A stretch of DNA of 20,221 nucleotides from Alphaproteobacteria bacterium (lineage in GTDB: Bacteria > Pseudomonadota > Alphaproteobacteria > RF32 > CAG-239). Made by a program: the position numbers and the translations under genes. The notes under the pieces were generated by a model. The model did no database searches, had not been told where the DNA came from, and worked only from the letters and a program-made list of their open reading frames with translations. The first letter of the stretch is position 1; every line of letters begins with the position of its first letter. Of this stretch, positions 15,154-20,221 are shown piece by piece. The DNA lies in NCBI GenBank assembly GCA_003542415.1, contig DPKR01000057.1:1-20221 (forward strand), read 5' to 3'.

Positions 15154-16359
15154 TTATTTTTCCATCACTTTAACACCCGGCAACTCTTTTCCTTCCATCC
15201 ACTCAAGGAAGGCACCTCCGGCTGTTGAAATGTATGTAAAGTCTTTGGCAACGCCTGCGCTCTCTAAAGCCGAAACGGTATCACCGCCGCCGGCAACGCT
15301 CACAAGTTTGCCTTGCTTTGTCAAACGTGCAGCCTCTTGTGCCACTTCGTTTGTTGCCTTGTCAAACGGCTTTAATTCAAACGCGCCCAATGGTCCGTTC
15401 CAAACAAGCGTCTTGCATTCTGCCATTTTTTCTTTAATTGCGGCAACCGTCTTTTCGCCCACATCAAGCAAACTTCCTTCTGAAGGGATATTGTTCAAAT
15501 CAACGGTCTTGTGCTCAGCATTGGCGGCGAATTCTTTTGCCCAAACGAGATCTGTCGGCAAAATAACCTCACAACCCGCTGTTTTAGCTGTTGCTAAAAT
15601 TTCTTTTGCCGTATCAACCATATCGAGCTGAACCAAAGAGTTTGTTTCATTAACACCATCATAGCCCAAAGCCTTCAAGAAGGTATGTGCCATACCGCCT
15701 GAAATCACAAGCTTGTTAACTTTTTTAACAAGATTGTTTAACAAATCGAGCTTCGTTGAAACCTTTGATCCGCCAACAACAGCCATAAGCGGACGCTCCG
15801 GATTGTTCAAACCTTTGGTCAAAGCGTCAACTTCCTCTTTCATCAAAAGGCCCATTGCTGCCGGAATTTGTTGCGCAGCCGCAACCATTGAAGCGTGCGC
15901 ACGATGTGCGGTTGAAAAAGCGTCAGAAACATAAACATCAGCCACTTTAACAAGCTCTTTTGCCCATGCTTCATTGCCTTTTTTCTCTTCATCATAAAAG
16001 CGCAAGTTCTCTAAGAGCAAAACCTCATCTTTTTTCATGTTTGCAACTGCTTTTGAAACGCTTTCGCCAATGCAGTCTTCAACAAAAACAACTTTGTTGC
16101 CCAAAGCTTTTTGCAAATCGTCAACGATATGCGAAAGTGAGTTTTTCATATCGCCTTTGCCTTCAGGTCTTCCAAAGTGCGAAATAACAACAACCTTAGC
16201 ACCCTTTTTCATCAAAAGTTTGATTGTCGGCACGGTGCGGTCGATTCGCGCTGTGTTCGTCACCTTAAAATTTTCATCCATCGGCACATTCAAATCGGCT
16301 CTGAGCATCACAACTTTGCCGTTCAAATCACCTAAATCTTCAATTGTTTTATAAGCCAT
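15154..16359 (-). CDS. pgk: Phosphoglycerate kinase
   Basis: Pgk (401 aa) makes ATP and 3-phosphoglycerate from 1,3-bisphosphoglycerate in glycolysis. Signature motifs appear in order: VVMLRADLNVPMDE (substrate-binding N-terminal domain), ISHFGRPEG, DAFSTAHRAHAS, AVVGGSKVSTKL (nucleotide site), WNGPLGAFE and GGGDTVSAL near the C-terminus. Length is normal for bacteria. An alphaproteobacterial trait may be the serine in DAFSTAHRAH, where many families have glycine. It follows gap by 71 bases that include a strong hairpin, and is closed by a clear terminator. GGAAAAAAAT upstream of the ATG is an adequate ribosome binding site. Confidence 0.98.
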   Translation of the reverse strand: MAYKTIEDLGDLNGKVVMLRADLNVPMDENFKVTNTARIDRTVPTIKLLMKKGAKVVVISHFGRPEGKGDMKNSLSHIVDDLQKALGNKVVFVEDCIGESVSKAVANMKKDEVLLLENLRFYDEEKKGNEAWAKELVKVADVYVSDAFSTAHRAHASMVAAAQQIPAAMGLLMKEEVDALTKGLNNPERPLMAVVGGSKVSTKLDLLNNLVKKVNKLVISGGMAHTFLKALGYDGVNETNSLVQLDMVDTAKEILATAKTAGCEVILPTDLVWAKEFAANAEHKTVDLNNIPSEGSLLDVGEKTVAAIKEKMAECKTLVWNGPLGAFELKPFDKATNEVAQEAARLTKQGKLVSVAGGGDTVSALESAGVAKDFTYISTAGGAFLEWMEGKELPGVKVMEK

Positions 16360-16382
16360 ATTTTTTTCCTTTTAGATTTTAG

Positions 16383-16413
16383 AAATTTCCCCGTCGAAAT
16401 GGCGGGGAAATTT
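16383..16413 (-). promoter_or_regulatory. Strong intercistronic hairpin between gap and pgk
   Basis: AAATTTCCCCG (16383-16393) and CGGGGAAATTT (16403-16413) form a perfect 11-bp stem with a 9-base loop. No T-run follows on the minus strand (CTAAAATCT instead), so it is unlikely to be a full terminator. It may stabilise the upstream gap message or mark a processing site, giving unequal amounts of the two enzymes. Confidence 0.65.
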
Positions 16414-16430
16414 TCTTTGTTCCAATCAAC

Positions 16431-17529
<1,099 letters not shown>

Positions 17530-17557
17530 AATGTATCATTAAACTTTTATTTTTCAA
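17530..17557 (-). promoter_or_regulatory. Possible gap promoter
   Basis: TTGAAA (17557-17552) and TACATT (17535-17530), minus strand, 16-base spacer. The match is moderate; a start near 17523 would place both leader hairpins in the mRNA. Confidence 0.45.
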
Positions 17558-17815
17558 GCAAAAAATTGAAAAAGTCACCTCTATTTTTTACCTTTTTTCC
17601 GTCACCTCTCACTTTGCCGTCAGGCAAAACAAAAAAGTCATGCCTCGATTGCCTTTCAGGCAATCGTCCAGGCATCTACGAATTAAGGAAAAATAAAGTG
17701 AATCAAATGCACCGTAACCTCCCAGCTTAAATTGCGGATAGCGTGTGCAAATAAATACCCCCTCTTTCGACGCAGTGCAGATAAACCTACATAAGGAGAA
17801 AGGAGGAATTTCCTT
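17558..17815. other. Gene-free stretch upstream of gap
   Basis: No gene is convincing here. The stretch holds two REP-like hairpins (17613-17680), an AT-rich spacer, and AGTGCAGATAAACCTACAT at 17773-17791, which matches the centre of the palindromic repeat at 1976-2102 and may be a relic of another copy. A 94-codon minus-strand frame crosses these repeats and lacks protein features. Confidence 0.55.
17613..17680. repeat. REP-like double hairpin
   Basis: TTTGCC-GTCA-GGCAAA (17613-17628) is followed by a larger hairpin: ATGCCT (17640-17645), CGATTGCCT (17646-17654), loop TTC, AGGCAATCG (17658-17666), bulge TCC, AGGCAT (17670-17675). That gives 15 bp of perfect pairing with one 3-base bulge. 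Flanks GTC-AT and AT-CTACG resemble the GTCAT...ATC frame of the palindrome at 4870-4904. Confidence 0.75.
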
Positions 17816-17940
17816 AAATTGTGGAGAATAGGTCAGATAGAGTAGAAATAAAGGCAAAAGTACCGGAGCGTACAAAAAAGTACGTGAGGACACTTTTGAC
17901 CTGAAATTTCTGCTCTAGATGACCTGTTATACAAAGTTTA
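17816..17940. repeat. Long imperfect palindrome, repeat family copy
   Basis: The left arm (17816-17873) and reverse complement of the right arm (17880-17939) align over about 58-60 bases. Shared blocks include AGGTCA, AGAG.AGAAAT and CAAAAGT, ending at GTAC-AAAAAA-GTAC in the centre. The ends (TTTGTATAA...AGGTCATCTAGAGCAGAAATTT) match the element at 1976-2102. It touches the T-run that ends the 6S RNA gene. Confidence 0.8.
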
Positions 17941-17961
17941 AAAAAGACAGAGCCGTCTGAC
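17940..17961 (-). terminator. 3' end of 6S RNA
   Basis: The 3' half of the 6S closing stem (17961-17948) is followed by TTTTTT (17945-17940). The closing stem plus T-run probably serves as the terminator. Confidence 0.6.
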
Positions 17962-18119
17962 CGCTTAACAAAATACTCAACATTCATATCGAACCGCTTT
18001 AGTCAAGGTGGGTGCCATATAATCAGACCACGATCTGAACAGAGACAGCTCCCTATAAAATATCATGTTGGCTCGGATAGACTATGCGGTTAATCGCATC
18101 AGACAGCCCTGCTGTTCAT
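17940..18119 (-). ncRNA. ssrS: 6S RNA
   Basis: This gene of about 180 nt lies directly behind zapA, the classical 6S RNA location. 6S RNA mimics an open promoter and sequesters the housekeeping RNA polymerase in stationary phase. The 5' strand CAGGGCTGTCTGAT (18111-18098) pairs with TCAGACGGCTCTG region (17948-17961) to form a closing stem of about 14 bp including G-U pairs, immediately followed by six T. A single-stranded bulge and an inner stem lie between, with GGGAGCTGTCTCTG and a small hairpin CAGAT-CGTG-GTCTG. A promoter with correct spacing sits just upstream. Identification rests on location, overall shape, promoter and terminator; no covariance search was possible. Confidence 0.8.
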
Positions 18120-18125
18120 GATTTT

Positions 18126-18154
18126 ATATTACCATAAATTGAGTTCGTTTGCAA
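18126..18154 (-). promoter_or_regulatory. Promoter of 6S RNA
   Basis: TTGCAA (18154-18149), 17 bases, TATAAT-like TAATAT (18131-18126). The -10 box covers the zapA stop codon and the -35 box lies inside zapA. The start is predicted near 18119. Confidence 0.7.
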
Positions 18155-18677
18155 GTGATTTTATCTGTTTTATCAACTCATCAAGCTTGCCTGAAATTTG
18201 TTCGTCAAGAGCTGAAAAATCAAGGTTTTGCGGAGTAGCTTTCTCAACCTCAACAATTTTTTCGACCACTTTTTCAACGGGGACTTCCACAATTTTCTCA
18301 ACCGGCACTTCCACGCGTTTTTCAACTTCCACAATCTTCTCAACCGGCACTTCAACAACTTTCTCTACAATCTTTTCAACCGGCACCTCAACAGTCTTTT
18401 CCACGATTTTCTCAACCGGTACTTCCACAATTTTTTCAACCGCTTCCACCCTAACCTCTGGTGCGCTTATTCCCTTTTTCGCATCTTGCAGCTCATCGGC
18501 CACCAAAAGCCCGACCATTGCCAAAAGTTGATTTTCATTGATTTGCCCAACCCCTTGCGTCAGCATTTTTGCTTTTTCATCCAAAACACGTGCCAGTTCA
18601 ATAATATGCCCTTCCTCACCGTTTCCGCAAGCAATGGCATATTCTCTGTCATTAATTTGAATTGTTACCTGAGCCAT
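18129..18677 (-). CDS. zapA: Cell division protein ZapA with V-P-V-E-K repeats
   Basis: ZapA (182 aa here; typical members are about 100-130) binds and bundles FtsZ at the division site. Residues 1-70 form the ZapA domain: MAQVTIQINDREYAIACG, then HIIELARVLDEKAKML and NQLLAMVGLLVADEL. Residues 78-146 are a repeat region with five copies of VPVEK[IV]VE separated by EK/VEK spacers. A C-terminal helix (ALDEQISGKLDELIKQIKSL) follows. The repeat section is unusually long and strongly charged with regular spacing, suggesting an extended or coiled spacer. The ATG overlaps the upstream coiled-coil gene by 26 bases, and the 6S RNA promoter lies in its last codons. Confidence 0.9.
   Translation of the reverse strand: MAQVTIQINDREYAIACGNGEEGHIIELARVLDEKAKMLTQGVGQINENQLLAMVGLLVADELQDAKKGISAPEVRVEAVEKIVEVPVEKIVEKTVEVPVEKIVEKVVEVPVEKIVEVEKRVEVPVEKIVEVPVEKVVEKIVEVEKATPQNLDFSALDEQISGKLDELIKQIKSLANELNLW
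18240..18446 (-). repeat. Degenerate in-gene repeat in zapA
   Basis: About five units coding for VPVEKIVE with short variable spacers. The DNA copies (plus-strand CTCAACCGGCACTTCCAC-like) are similar enough for copy-number slippage. Confidence 0.85.
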
Positions 18678-18915
18678 TTTCTCTTATTACCTCATCAATC
18701 TTTTGAGCTGTCGTATCAAGTTTTTGAATTGTCATTTCAAGCGCATTTTTGAGCTCGTCAACTTTTGCGTTCTTTTGCGCCATATTGTCTTTATAAGCTT
18801 CTCTTTGCTGGCAAACAGTCGTTTTTTTATTTGCCAAAACATCTTTCAAGCTTTCAATGGCGCGACCCAACTCACCAATTTTTGCATTTGTTTTTTCAAA
18901 ATTTTCGTCAGCCAT
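18652..18915 (-). CDS. Small coiled-coil protein (DUF4164-like) upstream of zapA
   Basis: An 87-aa protein made almost entirely of charged helix with hydrophobic residues at coiled-coil spacing: IGELGRAIESLKDVL, then DNMAQKNAKVDELKNALEM and QKLDTTAQKIDEVI. It resembles the DUF4164 family of alphaproteobacterial proteins coded next to ZapA; a role in cell division is a guess from position. A TTG eight codons upstream (18939) would extend the frame, but the ATG at 18915 is the normal choice. A promoter (TTGAAA, 18 bases, TATAAT) lies just upstream. The 3' end overlaps zapA by 26 bases, so the two are co-translated. Confidence 0.75.
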   Translation of the reverse strand: MADENFEKTNAKIGELGRAIESLKDVLANKKTTVCQQREAYKDNMAQKNAKVDELKNALEMTIQKLDTTAQKIDEVIRENGSGNNSN

Positions 18916-18945
18916 AAATTTTTCTTTCTTTTTACTCAAAAACAG

Positions 18946-18975
18946 ATTATAACATTTTTAAACGTTTTTTTTCAA
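18946..18975 (-). promoter_or_regulatory. Promoter of the coiled-coil gene and zapA
   Basis: TTGAAA (18975-18970), 18 bases, perfect TATAAT (18951-18946) on the minus strand. Start expected near 18939. Confidence 0.75.
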
Positions 18976-18998
18976 TTTACAAGAAGCAATCAAACATT

Positions 18999-19487
18999 AT
19001 GCAAAAGATTATATTCAAAATCACAAAAGAAAACTCTTCGCTTGCCGCCGATTCGCGTTTTGAGTGTTTTATTTTATCCGAAGACCTACCGTCTCACTTC
19101 AAACAAGAGTTTGCCTCATCTGCCAAGCAATCCGGCAAACTTGTTTTAGGCCTTTCTTTGAGCGATGTTTTGGCTTATCATTTAGATGGCATTGTTTTAG
19201 ACCTTTCAAAATCAGAACATATCAAAAAAGATTTTCGTGAACAAACAAAAGATTTGAAAAACAAGTTTATCGGTGTGATCTGCCGCAACCGCCGCCACGA
19301 AGCAATGATTGTTTCCGAGTGCGAGCCGGATTTTCTTATTTTCAGAGCATGGCAGGACGGCATCGAAAACATTAAAGAGTTGACTTCTTGGTATAATGAA
19401 ATGTTTTTAATCCAGTCGGCACTTTATCCGCAAGAAGACATCGATTACCAATCTTTTGAAACCGACTTTGTCATTTTGGATAAATAG
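18999..19487 (+). CDS. ThiE/TenI-like protein, probably degenerate
   Basis: A 162-aa protein with alternating strands and helices of a partial TIM barrel. Stretches such as LDGIVLDLSKSE, FIGVICRNRRHEAMIVSECEP and DFLIFRAW look like the middle strands of thiamine-phosphate synthase-like proteins (G.C..R.HEAM..E...D...F). It is shorter than the usual 200 or more residues and lacks the N-terminal substrate-binding QLR.K stretch and the C-terminal glycine-rich phosphate loop, so catalytic activity is doubtful. The gene order (this gene, efp, inositol monophosphatase) is seen in alphaproteobacteria with a full ThiE homologue in this place, which supports the identification. No strong ribosome binding site precedes the ATG at 18999. 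Confidence 0.55.
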   Translation: MQKIIFKITKENSSLAADSRFECFILSEDLPSHFKQEFASSAKQSGKLVLGLSLSDVLAYHLDGIVLDLSKSEHIKKDFREQTKDLKNKFIGVICRNRRHEAMIVSECEPDFLIFRAWQDGIENIKELTSWYNEMFLIQSALYPQEDIDYQSFETDFVILDK

Positions 19488-19518
19488 TTGCAAAATATAA
19501 AAAGCAATAAAAAAATGC

Positions 19519-19546
19519 TTGCAAAATTTTAAAACTAGTGTATATC
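19519..19546 (+). promoter_or_regulatory. Promoter of efp
   Basis: TTGCAA (19519-19524), 16 bases, TATATC (19541-19546). It lies about 45 bases before the efp ATG. TTGCAAAAT also occurs at 19488-19496, giving a short direct repeat of unknown meaning. Confidence 0.55.
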
Positions 19547-19596
19547 TGAGCGCACAAAATAATCACTTTTAAAATCGTAAATAGGAGAATTAAAAC

Positions 19597-20160
19597 ATGA
19601 AACAACTCGCAGGCTCTATCAAAATCGGCTGGGTTATCGAATACAAGGGTAAACCGTGGACCATTACCAAAGCACAACACATCAAACCGGGCAAAGGCGG
19701 CGCTTTCATGCAGGTTGAAATGAAATCTGTTGAAGAGGGCACAAAAACAAACGAACGTTTCCGCACGGAAGATAACGTTGAAAAAATGATGGTTGAAGAT
19801 AAAGATTGCCAGTTTTTGTTTGAAGACAGCAACGGCTTGACTTTTATGGAAAACGAAACATTTGAGCAGTTCAATATGCCTGCCGACATTTTAGGCGATT
19901 CGCGCCCATTTTTAACAGATGGCATGGTTGTTCGCATATCCCACATCAACGGCCGTCCGATTTCTGTTGAATTGCCGCTTCAGGTTGTTTGCACGGTCGT
20001 TGAAACAGAGCCTGTCATCAAAGGCCAAACAGCAGCTTCTTCATACAAACCTGCCATTTTAGACAACGGTGTTCGCATTATGGTTCCGCCCTTTATCGGT
20101 GCGGGCGAAAAAATTGTTGTCGGCACAACAGAAGTCAACTATGTTGAAAGAGCCAAATAA
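19597..20160 (+). CDS. efp: Elongation factor P
   Basis: EF-P (187 aa) binds between the P and E sites and rescues ribosomes stalled at polyproline. The domain I loop reads HIKPGKGGAF with K33 at its tip, the residue that is beta-lysylated by EpmA/EpmB in enterobacteria (K34 there). The OB domains follow, with MENETFEQFNMP, then LPLQVVCTVVETEPVIKGQT and RIMVPPFIGAGEKIVV. The conserved ending is shifted to EVNYVERAK. Modification enzymes cannot be judged from this window. TAGGAG precedes the ATG, and the stop codon overlaps the next ATG by one base. Confidence 0.98.
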   Translation: MKQLAGSIKIGWVIEYKGKPWTITKAQHIKPGKGGAFMQVEMKSVEEGTKTNERFRTEDNVEKMMVEDKDCQFLFEDSNGLTFMENETFEQFNMPADILGDSRPFLTDGMVVRISHINGRPISVELPLQVVCTVVETEPVIKGQTAASSYKPAILDNGVRIMVPPFIGAGEKIVVGTTEVNYVERAK

Positions 20161-20221
20161 TGCCTTATATTTCCCCCTTACTCACAAACATTGTTGAAGC
20201 AACCAAAAAGTCTGCCTCATC
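20160..20221 (+). CDS. Inositol monophosphatase family protein, N-terminal fragment
   Basis: Only 20 codons are inside the window. The ATG shares one base with the efp stop (TAATG). The peptide MPYISPLLTNIVEATKKSAS matches the first helix of alphaproteobacterial inositol monophosphatase/SuhB-type proteins (SPLL...V.AA.KA), and efp followed by this gene is a recurring order. No catalytic motif is visible, since it lies beyond the window edge. Confidence 0.65.
   Translation, partial: MPYISPLLTNIVEATKKSAS

Noticed and set aside
17609..17893. A 94-codon minus-strand frame upstream of gap
   Set aside because: It runs through the REP-like hairpins and into the long palindrome; the translated sequence reflects the repeats, and no ribosome binding site is seen.
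17816..17940. A tRNA or structured regulatory RNA at the palindrome
   Set aside because: The fold is a single long imperfect stem without cloverleaf features, and the sequence recurs at 1976-2102, which fits a repeat element better.
18240..18446. CRISPR array
   Set aside because: The repeats are in-frame, degenerate and contiguous, encode VPVEK units, and have no unique spacers of constant length. No CRISPR or cas gene is seen in the window.
18118..18531. Serine/threonine-rich repeat protein (FSTGTST) on the plus strand
   Set aside because: It is the antisense reading of the zapA VPVEK repeats; zapA itself is well supported.

Overview
This AT-rich window looks like a piece of an alphaproteobacterial chromosome, probably from a small-genome, host-associated (gut-type) Rhodospirillales-like lineage. 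That placement is inferred from gene order and protein style, not from a database search. The main pointers are the rpmH-rnpA-yidD-yidC-engB run, the small coiled-coil gene joined to zapA and 6S RNA, and a ThiE-like gene followed by efp and an inositol monophosphatase.

Layout. Positions 1-2950 (minus strand) hold the ribosome/membrane-biogenesis operon rpmH, rnpA, yidD, yidC and the start of engB, driven by a near-consensus promoter at 2919-2947. A block of palindromic repeats sits inside this operon between yidD and yidC. Positions 2961-4823 (minus) are recX and ugd. Positions 4937-6537 (plus) are hslO (Hsp33, TTG start) and a lipoprotein, meeting mlaC (6520-7167, minus) tail to tail. Positions 7215-15015 are a cell-surface glycan locus made of two convergent operons. 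The plus-strand operon encodes a GT-C-type membrane glycosyltransferase, a UbiA-family prenyltransferase of the decaprenyl-phosphate phosphoribosyltransferase type, and a HAD phosphatase. The minus-strand operon encodes a GT2 glycosyltransferase, a large membrane protein, a GtrA-family protein and a second GT-C-type transferase. Positions 15154-17438 (minus) are gap-pgk with a clear terminator after pgk. Positions 17439-17940 are a gene-free, hairpin-rich stretch. Then come 6S RNA, zapA and a small coiled-coil gene (minus), and on the plus strand a ThiE-like gene, efp and the start of an inositol monophosphatase gene.

How the genes may work together. The most interesting reading is that the two convergent glycan operons form one pathway. 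UbiA would join PRPP to a polyprenyl phosphate, the HAD protein would remove the 5-phosphate, GtrA would help the lipid-linked pentose across the membrane, and the GT-C proteins would transfer it outside. This parallels part of the mycobacterial decaprenyl-phosphoryl-arabinose route, but no DprE1/DprE2 epimerase is present in the window, so the sugar could remain ribose. This is inference from families and adjacency.

Other points of note are a family of about 125-bp imperfect palindromes (two good copies and one decayed copy) abutting the ends of transcripts, shorter REP-like hairpins with GTCAT...ATC flanks, a GAPDH of the E. coli GapA type rather than the usual alphaproteobacterial type, and a ZapA carrying five V-P-V-E-K repeats between its N-terminal domain and its C-terminus.
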